From contig CM048854.1 of assembly GCA_026545225.1 (NCBI GenBank), forward strand, positions 30,523,730 through 30,587,729: a stretch of 64,000 nucleotides of DNA. Reading direction: 5' to 3'. Shown piece after piece: positions 24,232-36,005 of the stretch. Below the pieces are notes generated by a model. It searched no databases and was not told the origin of the DNA. It saw only the letters and a list, made by a program, of their open reading frames with translations. This DNA is from Cornus controversa (Eukaryota; Streptophyta; Magnoliopsida; Cornales; Cornaceae). Within the stretch, counting starts at the first letter, position 1. The number at the start of each line of letters is the position of its first letter. A program made the position numbers and the translations under genes.

Positions 24232-24675
24232 GTGATCAGTCTCATCGTATCTAATTGTGAAATAAAAAGGATCTTGGTTGATGCGAGGAGCAGCACAAAT
24301 GTTCTGACCTTATGGGCTTTCCAACAAATAGGACTAGAGGTAGAACATATTAAGCCAACTGCTGAGCCACTGATAGGGTTCGATGGAAGACAGGTCATCA
24401 CAACTGGGGTAGTAGAACTCCCAATAATAGCAGCGGCCAGAACCTTGACTGAATTTTTTGTTATTGTCGATTTTAACTTTTCGTACAATATGATAATAGG
24501 AAGAGGTTGGATACACCGAATACAAGGAATTTCATCAACACTTCACCAGCTAATGAGATATGTAATGCTAAACAGAAGAGATACGATCGATATCCTAGGA
24601 GACCAAGTGGTTGCTAAGAAATGTTACGTTCTTGCGCTAAAAGGGAAGATAGTGAAGGAAGATCAAACCAAATAA
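24232..24675 (+). pseudogene. Retropepsin fragment of the Gypsy element
   Basis: 147 open codons. The expected flap and core pattern is visible: ILVDARSSTNVLTLWAFQQI, EPLIGFDG and FSYNMIIGRGWIH. The catalytic triplet reads Asp-Ala-Arg, so a Gly needed in aspartic proteases is lost. Upstream and downstream frames are closed by stops, so this is a relic. Confidence 0.8.
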
Positions 24676-25019
24676 CAATTACATAAATCTCTGCCGAAGA
24701 GCATTCCAAAAGAGCACGAGAAAGACAAGCTGACTAAAGAATCGCTCAAAACAGTTAAGATCGTTCCCGAAAAAGATCCTACAAATCTTAGGGCTTTTTT
24801 GTGCAAAGAAGAAAGAACGCAACTGATACAGTTGCTAAAAGAAAATGCAGATGTTTTCACATGGGATTATGTGGATATGCTAGGAATTGACCATTCAGTG
24901 ACATGTTATACGCTTAATGTTAACTCAAACCACCCACTTGTGAAGCAAAGGCAAAAACGATTCGCTTAAGAAAGAATCAAATCATAGTTGTAGAGGTAGA
25001 CCTGCTTCTCCAAGTTGGC

Positions 25020-25614
25020 TTTATTAAAGAAGTACAGTTCCTAGATTGGCTCTCCAATATAGTAGTGGTGTAGAAAAAGAATGGCAAGTAACGAATCTGT
25101 ATAGATTTCACCAACTTGAACAAAGTTTGCCCTAATGATAGTTTTTCTCTTTCAAATATTGATCAAATGGTTAATGCCATAACTGGGTACGAATAGTTGA
25201 CGTTTCTCGATGCATACTCTGGATACAATCAAATTTCGATGAATCCCGACGATGAAGAAAAAACATCTTTTATCACTAAGAAGGGGATCTATTGCTATAA
25301 GGTGATGTCATTCAGGCTGAAGAACGCTAATCAACAAAGTTTTCAAAAACTTGATTGGTCGAACGGTCGAAGCATACATAGACGACATGGTAGTAAAAAG
25401 CCTCAGAAAGGAAGATCACATAAAACATCTACAGGAAGTTTTCGATACTTTACGAAAGTATAACATAAAGTTGAACCCTTCGAAGTGTTCCTTCGGGGTT
25501 TCTTCAAGACAATTCTTGAGGCACATAGTTAATCAAACGGGAATAGAAGTAAGTCCAGTGATTAACGGGAATAGAAGTAAGTCCAGTTCAGGTGAAAACT
25601 CTTCTTTAGAATGA
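25020..25614 (+). pseudogene. Reverse transcriptase fragment of the Gypsy element
   Basis: Two overlapping frames are needed. The first has TFLDAYSGYNQISMNPDDEE; the second has the YIDDMVVKS catalytic box and LNPSKCSFGVSSRQFL. The frame shift near 25350, the stops at 25070 and 25196, and the duplicated AACGGGAATAGAAGTAAGTC block mark it as dead. Confidence 0.85.
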
Positions 25615-25909
25615 GGAACCAAAGACTTACAGGGATGTTCAGATCCTAATAGGGCGCATTGCTGCATTGAGTAGATTTACCTCTCGACTTTCCCTATGTC
25701 AACTAAAGGAGACTTGCCAGGCAAAGATTTACGGATGTTCCAGATGAGTGTAACAAGGATTTACGGATTTCCTCTGATCTCCGACCACTCTGGAAATAGA
25801 AAAGTGCTGAGCAACCTTAACACTTTAAGCTCCCTTTACCAGAACAAATTTTTTCCTTCCACAACTTGTCAGAAGTGAGAGCATCAACACAAATCTTTCT
25901 GTTCTTTGT

Positions 25910-26729
25910 TAGGGAACAAGTGATAACGGTTATCCTTTGACCTAACTCAGTGGATGGAGTAATAAAACAAAAGGTCGTTCAAACCTAGGTTCAGTTTATA
26001 AACACGGTTCAAAGAAAGCAAACAAGAAATAATGCAAAAGAAATTAGGGTTTAACTGAAGAGGTGCATGCCTTAGTTTTTAAAGAATGAAATTGAAGAAG
26101 GGATGAAGGGGAAATCTAAAACTTTTCAGGTGAGAAGTCAAGAAAAAAATGTCGCCCTTTCCAACCCCTTCACCAGTATTATAATCAAAATCTAGGGGAT
26201 AACCCTCGATCACAACGTCACTGGGGATCCAACATTCCCCCAAATTTTTTCGACATCAACTAACTGCCTAAGCACTGGAGCCACGTCCACACCCTGATCG
26301 GATGTGACTGTTTCTTCTAAAATAGTGATAGGTTGGACATTTTCTATTATTTGAAGAGATGAACTAGACATGATGGTCTCTCGATTATCAGAATGAGTAC
26401 GATCACTATCATTCATCGACATTATAAAGAAAAAATCGTGGATAAAAGAGCGAAAACTGACCTGCGAAGGTGAATCGGTACCAAAAAACTTGAAAAAAAG
26501 AATCTAAAGGAGAAAACAAGCAGTTGCATAAATTCTGTGGCTAAAAATAACAAAGTGTCAAGACAAAAAACACAAATAAAGTGTAGAAGAATCACTTACG
26601 TGTTTTAGTGCCAGCGTTGGTACCTCAACATTAATGAGGATTCTCGAGACAAACAAAATGTTTAAGTTGATGCCTCTAGAAATTTCTCCAATTTGGGAGA
26701 GCTCATACTAAAAGGAATTGGGGGCAAAG
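25910..26729. other. 3' non-coding part of the Gypsy element
   Basis: Between the RT/RNase H remnant and the right LTR. It has a 70-codon minus-strand frame (26210-26422) with no recognised domain. Tat-type elements often carry extra sequence here; nothing more can be supported. Confidence 0.4.
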
Positions 26730-27129
26730 TGTAGGGGAAAAATCTCCCAGCTATTCATATGGGCTTACTAAAGCACAAACGGGTCGAACCCAAGAAGAGA
26801 TTAAGTCCAAGTTCAGAACACAAGACTCAGGGAATAGTCTCGAAAGAAAAAATGGGTCAGGCCTCCCTTTTGAGGGTTAAAGTGGCCCAATTTAGACATC
26901 AGTCCAAATTATATTAGGAATTCATATGCTTGAGAGAAAAGAAAGATGTAAATAAAGAAATTTGAGTCCTAAAATGATTCAAATTTTAACTTGTATAAAT
27001 AGAGAAAAATATTAATAAAAAATGACTCTTTTTTTCTGAAAAAATATATTGTATTCTTGAATTTTTGGGTGTGTGCAATAGATTAATTGGTTAAAAATTA
27101 GCCAGACAAATTCTTGTACTAACAGTATT

Positions 27130-27600
27130 ATTATGTCTTGGCATCACCATACAAATACGGGTGAATATATACAATCTGTCTCTGTCTCTCTCTCTCTCTC
27201 TCCAAGCATACAAGGGTACTTGAACACCTATCCCCCAACATTTAAGTTGATTAGTATACATACATACATCTATACACACACCCTAAAGCTAACAAGAAAA
27301 CTCTATTAATCTCCTAAAACTGAAAGTGATAATGGGCAAGTCTAAAACACACACACTCGTAGGTCGGAATTCATGTAGTTGACCCCATTCACATGAAGTA
27401 TCTAATAATGATTAATACTTATTTTTGAAGAAAATTCTTGTGGTCGATCCCATTCATATGGGATTAAGACAACAAAGACGATAATGACGACAACGACTTT
27501 CTTCTAGCACTTCCTCTCAAAATAATATAAATCCATGATTTTCCAAGATTAAGTATAAGCAACATCGACAATTTACAAAGATACACACACACACATATAA
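27130..27600. other. Intergenic with microsatellites
   Basis: A (CT)n tract at 27180-27202, CA-rich words and two short related blocks (GTAGTTGACCCCATTCACAT near 27376 and GTGGTCGATCCCATTCATAT near 27440). No gene was seen. Confidence 0.5.
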
Positions 27601-27775
27601 AAAGTTTGTACTCAGTGCACAAGGCTCCCCCTTAAGCGGGGTCTAGGAGAGGTAGATGTTGGCTAATTAACCTTACCTCAATTTTTGGAGAGGCTGCTTC
27701 CAAGTCTCGAACCTGAGACCTATCGCTTTTGGGCGAAGGCACTTGCCATCGCACCAAGGTGTGACCTCTCAGTGG
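27601..27775 (-). mobile_element. Au-like SINE, minus strand
   Basis: On the minus strand: box A-like TTGGTGCGATGGCAAG, box B GGTTCGAGACTT, then AGGTAAGGTTA and TCTCCTAGACCCCGCTTAAG followed by GGGGAGCCTTGTGCACTGAG. This order matches the plant Au SINE. It is RNA polymerase III derived and non-coding. Confidence 0.75.
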
Positions 27776-28080
27776 CCTATTTGAGAGTGGTGCCTCGTTG
27801 GGTGGGCTTCAGAAGAGGCATGGGGATACAAAAGGAGGGAATGAGAATAAATTTAAGCACCAGAAGGTTGAGGCCGCGATCGAAATTAACTTAGAGCTGA
27901 AGCTTTAGGGTTGCTCCATCTATATCTATATAAATATATATAATTGTGAGAGTGACATATGTTTATACAGTATCGTGAAACCTATTATGGAAATTGTGTA
28001 TAACATCGAGCACCCGGTGGATTTCTATTTCAGGTACTGCAAACTGAGAGTACTCGTCATAATAGGTTTATATATACTAT

Positions 28081-28290
28081 TTCTTTCTTCAAGAATGGTA
28101 AGAATGTGCTTACCAAGAGTAGGTCTATGGCTTTTGTTCTGCTAATTTGATCAGTGGCCGAGGACGGGAAGAAGAAAGGTGGGTTTTAGTCGAATTTGCT
28201 TTGGCGGATGAGTAAGAGGATGGATGAAGGTTTGGTGTAGTCTGTAACCATAAAGGAGATGATGACTACAAGAGAGAAGAGAAAGGAAAA
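28081..28290 (+). pseudogene. Truncated copy of the 158 aa gene
   Basis: Matches 20057-20255 (C-terminal third) at the nucleotide level: AAGAATGTGCTTACCAAGAG, then GTAGGTCTATGG and GTAAGAGGATGGATGAAGGT. An early in-frame TGA replaces the GGA/CGA region of the parent, and other small indels break the frame. The N-terminal Cys motif is absent. The downstream flank (28430-29120) continues to match 20265-20760, so the copy arose by DNA duplication, not by retroposition. Confidence 0.85.
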
Positions 28291-30536
28291 TATAGCATTA
28301 GTTATGAGAGAAGAGTAAAGAAACAAAATGATATCAATAACCTTTATTCATGTTTGGATAAATCGGGGAGAAAAGAAAAGAAACGATAGTATTTTTATTT
28401 GGATAAGAAAGACCTCGCTTAATTATATTTTGACCTCTTTATATTCTGATCTTTCTTTTATTTTTTTGTTCTTGGTGTACAAAACATTGTAGTAGTTAGA
28501 TATTTACGTAGAGAAAAAAGAGGACAAGAATGAGAGAATGAGAAAAGAGAAATTTTGCATGTATTTGTAGATTATTGATATGTGTTTCTATTGCAATCTA
28601 TAATCAGATTGGGATGAAACGCTTTGATGTTCTTATAAAATGATGATGATTTGTTATTATAAGAAAATCGTCAATTTAAGTATTCATTTTAGATTTTATG
28701 CTTTTGATCCCTTGCAGTTCTAAATGATGGTGTTAATTTGATTTTTTTTCAAGAAATTTCTTTTAGTTAAAAGGTTATTTATTACATTCATGAAATATCT
28801 TTTATAAAAAAAGAGTAATGAGACGCATAATAAAATTTATACCAATAAAAATTGAATAATTTCTTTATTCATCTAAAATTGTATGTTGGACCCAAATAAT
28901 TATTTTACTTTTATTAATATATAGAATAGAGAGATATTAAAAAAAAATAGAATTGTAAAGCTTCTTTGACCGACAGTCAGTAACAGCTTGTCAAAGTTCC
29001 TGGCGATTTCCTTTAGCTTTCAAAGTTCTATCTTTTTGGATTTTTTCTTTTTCTTTTTTGTTTTTGTTTCCATGTTCCTCTTTTATTTATTTATTATTAT
29101 GTGGACTTTTTTTTTTTCCCACGAAATTGATGTCGGTGCTTTTAAAGCATTCCAATAATCCTCTAATATTTTAGAGGGCACACGAACGAAGTGTTCACAC
29201 CAAAATATTGAGCGAGTGCTTTACCATTAGACTATATCATTAAGATTAAGATAAATGAAAAGTTACATAATAGAGTTTTTTCACTAAAATGAGGATTGTA
29301 CTTGGACTATATCGTTAAGATTAATTACCTTGATAGTTTTGTTTTCTTTTTTTTGTCAAGGGTGCCCATAATTCGGTTTGACTTGTTTTTAAAGATGAAT
29401 CATCAAATTAATATTATAGGGACAATAATTATCTCCTCACAGATGACTAGGGACTAGGTGTCCTTTCGTGACTGACTTATTGTTAGAAGGACTAACTTGT
29501 TCTATATTGAATTCGAATAAGAAATCAGCACTATTTAATAACTTTAACTTTTAAATTAAAATTATTTAATAACTTAAAATTTTAAATTAAGAAGTAAGTA
29601 TCGTCCGACCAGTTATAGTATCCGTCATTGAATTAAAATATTATAATTTAACAAATTCAAAACAATACTAGAATTCATTTATAAATGAATTCCTATTCCA
29701 ATTATTTTGTTTGTATTGAAAATTGATTTGATTTTAAAATTTTAAAAAAATATTAAATATTTTATAAATGAATATTTATATGTGATATATAAGAATATAT
29801 GCAGATGGCTCCATTGTGACGAATTCAAAACAATACTAGAATTCATTTATAAATGAATTCCTATTCCAATTATTTTGTTTGTATTGAAAATTGATTTGAT
29901 TTTAAAATTTTTTAAAAAATGTTAAATATTTTATAAATGAATATTTATATGTGATATATAAGAATACATGCAGATGGCTACATTGTGACCTTCACGAGCC
30001 CAAATTAACAAGCTTAAATTATTATACAACTTCAAATTTTTAAGTCTCTTCATGTTATTTAAACTTGACTTGTTTGGTAAACGGCCTTAAAATCTTCTGC
30101 GAGATTCGTTTACTTAAAGCTAACATGAATTGTATTCTCTCTTCAAAAGGTGGTGGTAATCTTGCTCCGCCTTGAATTGTATTTTTTTCATTTTTCAAAA
30201 AACTTGTCTTTTAATTCAAAAAACTGTTTTGTAAAACATTTTTTATTTTTATTTTTATTTTTCAAGTACATCATATTCCGAAAAGCATGTTGTTCATAAT
30301 TTGTTTTACAGAATGCTTCACAACAAACATCGGTAACTATAGCATTAGCCAACAAACACTGCTAACATCGAAGAGAGAGATATTAGAACATTACTAACTA
30401 TATACATTGAACATATGTTCTGCTAAGAGAGTATATTACAACATTGCTAACTACATATATATATATATATATATACACTACTACTAATGAACATATATAG
30501 GTAGTATATTCATACGTAAGTACAGACCACTAGCTC

Positions 30537-30577
<41 letters not shown>

Positions 30578-30600
30578 CACGTACAAGATCTATTCCACAT
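28291..30600. other. Duplicated 3' flank and AT-rich intergenic DNA
   Basis: 28430-29120 parallels the 3' region of the 158 aa gene. 29179-29202 carries a 24 bp word (23 matches) from that gene's 5' leader (19618-19641). 29654-29821 is tandemly duplicated at 29822-29988. (AT)n tracts lie at 30455-30475 and 30541-30577. No gene was seen. Confidence 0.6.
29654..29988. repeat. 168 bp two-copy tandem duplication
   Basis: AATTCAAAACAATACTAGAA starts both copies (29654 and 29822), and the repeat runs through GCAGATGGCTCCATTGTGAC / GCAGATGGCTACATTGTGAC. Few differences indicate a recent origin. Each unit also holds a short palindrome, GAATTCATTTATAAATGAAT. Confidence 0.9.
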
Positions 30601-31587
30601 CTATGTATCTGACATTTCTGGGAGGCTCCTCGATCTCCTTCTTGGCAGAGTGACCGTCAGCACTCCATCCTGGAGCCCGCACTTGATCTCGTCCAAATTC
30701 ACATCTTCCGGCAGCCGGAACCTCCTCACAAAGCCACCACGCCGCCGCTCCACGCGGTGCCACTTGTGGCTCACATCCTCATGCTCCTCAGTCCGCTCGC
30801 CGCTTATCTGCAGTATGTTGCCGTCTTCCACCTGTACCTTCACTTCCTTTTTCCCCACCCCTACCATTAACAAATCCATTCAGCTAATTAATTAGTCAAC
30901 ACCATAGAAACCTAACCATCAACGTTAGCTCACATGGTATGATAATATTCTGTGTGTGGACGTTTAATTACTTGAACTTTCGGGGGAAAATATATATATA
31001 TATATGCTGATTACATATATATCTATGGTATGATCTTTACGATACAATATTGTGTGGGTGTTTGGACCTTGAACTATCTGATAAAACAAACTATGCAAAG
31101 TAAATATACATGTACCTATATATATAATTAATATATATACACACACACACAACTAACAATGAACATTAGCTCATGATCTTCTTATACAATATTGTGTGGG
31201 TGAATGGACGTATTTACTTGAACTTTGGTGTTGGGGGGGGGGGGTAGATAAAACAAAAAACAAAAACTATGCAAAGTACGTATACATATTTATACATACA
31301 TACATACATATATACTGGTCTACGACCTTTTATGTGTGTCTGTGTGTGTATAGAAAGAGTGGGGAGTATAAAGGTAATTAACCAGGAAGACCGACACGGA
31401 AGATGTGAGCCTTGTCAGATTCACGCCAGTCAACGTGTGCATGAGCCAAGGCAGATGTTTCATCGCCTAATCGGTCACCTCCATAGTCAAAAGGGTTCCA
31501 TATATCACTAGAGAAAGGTGACCCGAACCACCCACTACCACCTTCTCCGCGCCGGCCTCCTCCGAACCATGGTCCCACCTCAGCCAT
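30601..31587 (-). CDS. Small heat-shock protein (Hsp20), cytosolic class I-like
   Basis: An ATP-independent chaperone that holds unfolding proteins. Exon 1 is 31587-31383 and exon 2 is 30860-30601, with a GT-AG intron of 522 bp; the join gives [13 protein letters not shown] and 154 residues. The N-terminal arm is short and Gly/Phe/Trp-rich ([22 protein letters not shown]), resembling class I proteins. The alpha-crystallin domain follows: [59 protein letters not shown] and DGVLTVTLP. No organelle signal or ER retention motif is present. The C-terminus [13 protein letters not shown] is short and Arg-rich and lacks the usual I-x-I/V anchor used for oligomer assembly. A TA-rich stretch (31621-31660) lies just upstream of the ATG; no clear three-unit heat-shock element was found by eye. 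An intron is unusual for class I genes, so a divergent subclass is possible. Confidence 0.9.
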
Positions 31588-33890
31588 AGCTGCTCCCTGT
31601 GGTTGGTTGCCTCACTTGGGATATATATATATATATCTATTTATATATCTATGTATATATGTGGGCTGGTTGAAGTTTGGCATGGTAATTTGATTCATTC
31701 ATGTGCTGGTATATGCCACGTTTGGTCTGTTTTTGACGCGTGTTATGAATGTCGTGCCTTCTTGTTACACGTCAACTACATGCAATATGAGTCATATATA
31801 TGACATTATTTGACACTATTGAGTGGATAAGTAAGAATGAACTTTTAATGTATTAATGGTATTTAATCAATTATTATTAAATACATACTACTGAAAAATA
31901 TAAAATAATTGTGTGACTGAAAATCAAGTCACTAACAAGAAACAAAACATGCGCGTTCCATTATGCGTAAGTAATGAGTTTTGTATTCTTGTGAAATTTG
32001 TAATCTATCAGTAGCCTGCACCATTAAAGCTCGATCTCTTAAACTAACAAAAATAAAATGTATTTTTTTTAAAAAAAATATTTCCTTGAGCTGATGCAGG
32101 TTAAGTAGAGAGAACAATATTTTTTAAATAGAAATTATTAGTATTATAATATATTAATATATATAAAAATGAAAAATCCTAATTTAGAAATAAATATTGA
32201 GTACGCCTGAGATTCGATGTGTCGGACAATCACATTCTTATGTGTACAATACGTGCTATAATTTGACCGCAATAATACGAGAAATAATAAATTTTAGGAT
32301 ATTGATGAGAATAAAAAAAATTTAGGAACTTCTTTCACTTTTTCAACTTAGTGTTAAGCGGTAGAAAGTGTGTTAATGTATATGAACTCGCCTTCTCAAA
32401 ATCATAATAAAACAATTTTATCGTTACACCAAAACTCACTCTCAACTACCCTCCAAATTAATGAGTCAAGCTTAGAACATAGAGGTTATCAATAAAAGGA
32501 GTGAGATCGGATTCTTTATTTTTAAAATTCATAATTTTTATTTATCAAAAATTTAAGAATAAACATATTTTAACATTCTAGGCAAGCTGTGGTACCAATT
32601 CTTAGGCCCATTCTAGAGATCTAGTTTGGGCCTATCAGAAGGAATTGATGACAGAGTCATAGCTCCTTGTAAGCATAGCATGCTAAATATGAAATAAATT
32701 GACCAAAGTACATCATTTTGAAAGCACTGGGGTAAGCAAGTACTATAAATTTGGTTCACTAGAAAAGGAAAAATGAATTCTCTTCAACCAAATCTCATTC
32801 ATGATCTCCACATAAGTCAATTGTGCGATTCAAATTTAGACAAGTTATTATTTTGTTAAGTTCAATGGTGAAAATTTTATTGAAACTCAATTTTGTAAGT
32901 GATTTTGAATAAGATGATGACGTGGCTGAATCTGGACTACATATTAAAATTTATGAAATTTAAGAAAAATATTTAACCCGAAAGAATCCCTGTCCAGACG
33001 AACAAAGGAAAAGGTATCGATTGCGCCCGACACACCGTGCTTTGGGCACATCCTAGCCCTCCGTGCGTAGCGCGCAGAGGGTCAAGATATGTCCGATGCA
33101 TGAACTCAGTGCATATGTAACACACGAAGGACCAAAATATGCCCAGTGCATATGCACCGAACGCACTAAATATTTGCACCGGACGAAGAGTTGGTTGCGA
33201 AGTCCATATCCACTTAAACATTACTAAATTGACATCTCATAAAACATACAGATGCAACCTAACAAAATGTCAAATTTCAATGAACATGAATATGACAAAA
33301 CTCATTTTCAATTCCCAATAATTAAAAATCTCCAATAAGACTCAATCCATCTTGTACACCATCAATTTTCTTTATTTGTTGTGCTTTTCAGCTTTAGGTA
33401 AGGCATGTTTTGAGAGGTGGATCTACCTCCGAAAACAACAGCTAATGATTCTAAAAAAGAATACTTAAGTGATGTTCTATTATAAAACAATGAACTTGTT
33501 AATTAATTGAATAAGTCAATTGAGCTCTCACTTTGAATTCAACTTACCCTTTACTTTCAACAACCCTAGCAGTCCTTCCACACTCTGATCATAAGATTGA
33601 TAGTTGCTTTCACTTGTAAATAAAGCTATACTTTGTTGAGTATATATTAAGATCAATGAGTTAGTTGACTAAGATGCACTTGACCCCAACTTGACTTTTG
33701 GTAATTAAAAAGATAAAACTTAGTTGGGCCAATTAAGCTTTCTATTAAATGAATTGTCATATTCATGGGTGATATGACTAGTAGTATACTATTTACATGT
33801 CCTTCGATTAATTAGGTGGCTATAATTTTGATAAATGACCTATGGCCTATGGCTTTGTTTTCTATTTTTATTTTTTAAAGCTAAACCTAT
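31588..33890. other. Gene-free stretch upstream of Hsp20
   Basis: TA-rich promoter-side sequence to about 31800, then AT-rich DNA. 32985-33190 is a GC-richer island with TGTCCAGACGAAC at one end, repeated GTGCATATG words and GCACCGGACG at the other; it looks like part of an unassigned repeat. No gene was seen. Confidence 0.5.
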
Positions 33891-33977
33891 TACTCCCTCC
33901 GTCCCAAAATTCTTGGGCACTTCGGGAACTGTGACACAGTTCCCGAAGTGCCCAAAAATTTTGGGACGGAGGGAGTA
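33891..33977. mobile_element. Stowaway MITE (83 bp) with TA target duplication
   Basis: CTCCCTCCGTCCCAAAATTC at 33893 mirrors GAATTTTGGGACGGAGGGAG-type sequence ending at 33975; TA flanks both ends. Near-perfect palindrome centred on GTGACACAG. Same family as the element at 3604. Confidence 0.93.
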
Positions 33978-36005
33978 TTACCTATGGCTTTGTTGACATA
34001 TCAGAACATTGGATTCGCGAACTTGATTTTAACTTAGTCGAGTTTAATTTTTCATGCACTTATGCAACTATTTTTATAATTAGGATTGAGTTTGAATTAA
34101 AAATCTCAACCGGAATTAAATTAGGATTAGACTTAAATTGACGTGTCAGCAATTCAATCCAATTGACTCGAACTCGAATTTTGTTTTTATGTATTTCTAA
34201 TTTTAAATATATTATATTTCAATTATGATCACCCTTTTCTTTTTCAACTTTTTTTTGTTTAAATCATAATTTATTTTATATTCATACTTTGGAGAATTAA
34301 TTTTCTAAGAATTTGTTTGTAATTTTTATGTTTATTGTATATTTTAAATTTCTTATCTCAAATACGAGTTCAAATATTTTAAAACGGGTTGGGATTGGGT
34401 TGAAGATTAGATTAGAGTTGAAGATTTTATAAATTGGGTTGAATTCGATTTGAGCCTCCAACCAATCCGAGTTGCACCCGTAATTAAAATCGAGTCAGGT
34501 TGATAACAACAATCTCACCAATGCATAGAAATGATGAATATTTTGAGAACTAAATGAGAAAATTTATCTAATATACTCCATATTATTTGTGTTTAAATGT
34601 CAAAAATAAAAAGAAAAGAAAAACATAAGAAGCCCTTACATAGTAGCTAACTTTAGATAAAGTTTCTAGACAACTCTTCGAAGAGAACATTTGGCTTATT
34701 TGATATTTGTAATTCATAAGTGATATGGGTATATGTAATTCAATGATATGGTATGTTCAACTTACTCATTGAATATTTATACGTTATAATGTTATCGATT
34801 AAAAAAAAAAAAAAAAAACACGTAACTCATTAATCATCAAAAAGTGAATGAATTCCCTCCTCTTTGACCATATCGTCTACCATATTCATTCTTTTTTTAC
34901 TTTTCTTTTTTACCTTTCTTTCTTCTTTAACTCATAAAGTGAAAATTCTTCAATTTTCTATTTTTTAAAGGTAACCATTTTCAACCATGTCGGCCTTTAT
35001 TTCATCTTATTTTTCATCGTTGTACTAGATGCAACATATATTGCAATTGTCCCCACACACTCAAATTACTATAACAAATAAGGACGGTTAAGTAACGATA
35101 AAATAAACTATCCAACAACCGTGAATGACTAAAATAGTAATTCTATAATTCATAATATTTTTTGTAATAGGATCTAAAATTAATTAATCTAACCATCATA
35201 ATTGTGACTGCGATAGCATTCGTAGTCAAAGAGAATACAGTATGTGTAGGAGATTTCCGTTCTAGAGTAATGTATTGTTGTTTTCTTGACGGCAACTACT
35301 ATTGAAAAAGCTGGTGTACTGTGTACAGTACATGTAGAAGTAGGACCACCAATACACATGTTCTTTATTGTCTTCATATGTATGAAATTGACAACATGAA
35401 AAGATCTTATGACACGTATTGGACCACATTAAAGTGCTCACAGCTCACTCCACTCAAGACTAAATTACTCTCATGTTTACTTAAGTTTTGTCCTAACTGT
35501 CTCACAATTAAAGTTTCTAAATATAATTCTCAATCTCTTTTAAAATTTAGTTGACTTTATTTTAAATATTTTTATCGTTGATTAATAATCAACTTTATTA
35601 AAATCATTTAACATCAAAATTCAAAATATTAAAATTATCATAAGTGGCAATAGTGCCGGTATAGCATTGATGGAGTATATATATATATAACATGTTAATC
35701 TCTAACAACGGATTAAAAATTTAAATTATTTTTGCACAAAAGCATTATGACTTGAACTTGAGTGTATTTTAGATATAATTTTGTTTAACATATTGTTAGT
35801 CAGTGTCAAAATAATTTTGTAAAAACTTTAGTTTGAGGGTAATTAAATAAAACATCAGGAGAGGTCAGAATAATTTATCCTATTTTTAAATAAAAAATGT
35901 TAAACTACAATTAGACCTTGTATGTTGTGTTTATTACAGTCAGATCCCTCAGATTTGCAAAATTACACAATCCTCCCTGTCAGACCTTATTGCTAGAGTA
36001 AACGT
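33978..36005. other. AT-rich intergenic DNA
   Basis: Oligo-A tract at 34800-34817 and many stops in all frames. The block 35860-36000 (ATTAGACCTTGTATGTTG, CAGTCAGATCCCTCAG) has the look of a decayed transposon end. No gene was seen. Confidence 0.5.

Larger units (their letters stand above)
22177..27124 (+). mobile_element. Decayed Ty3/Gypsy LTR retrotransposon (Tat-like), partly deleted
   Basis: LTRs at 22177-22577 and 26730-27124 begin TGTA and end ACTAACA; the 5 bp GTATT flanks both sides (22172-22176, 27125-27129). After the left LTR comes TTGGTGACATCTGTGGGAA, the primer-site form usual in plant Tat/Ogre-type elements; a purine tract precedes the right LTR. In order: a gag fragment (23200-23570, with LFIVQYVENQEQRRTISSLF), a retropepsin domain (24232-24675), and RT (25000-25560, FTNLNKVCPNDSF, FLDAYSGYNQI, YIDDMVVKS). 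Gag, protease and RT are split by stops. RNase H is only a trace and no integrase was found. The protease shows D-A-R where an active enzyme has D-S/T-G. A 27 bp direct duplication ends the RT. It is a dead element between the two copies of the 158 aa gene region. Confidence 0.9.

Noticed and set aside
26210..26422. 70-codon minus-strand frame in the Gypsy 3' region as an accessory gene
   Set aside because: Too short, no domain seen and no conserved neighbours; kept only as a note in the region entry.
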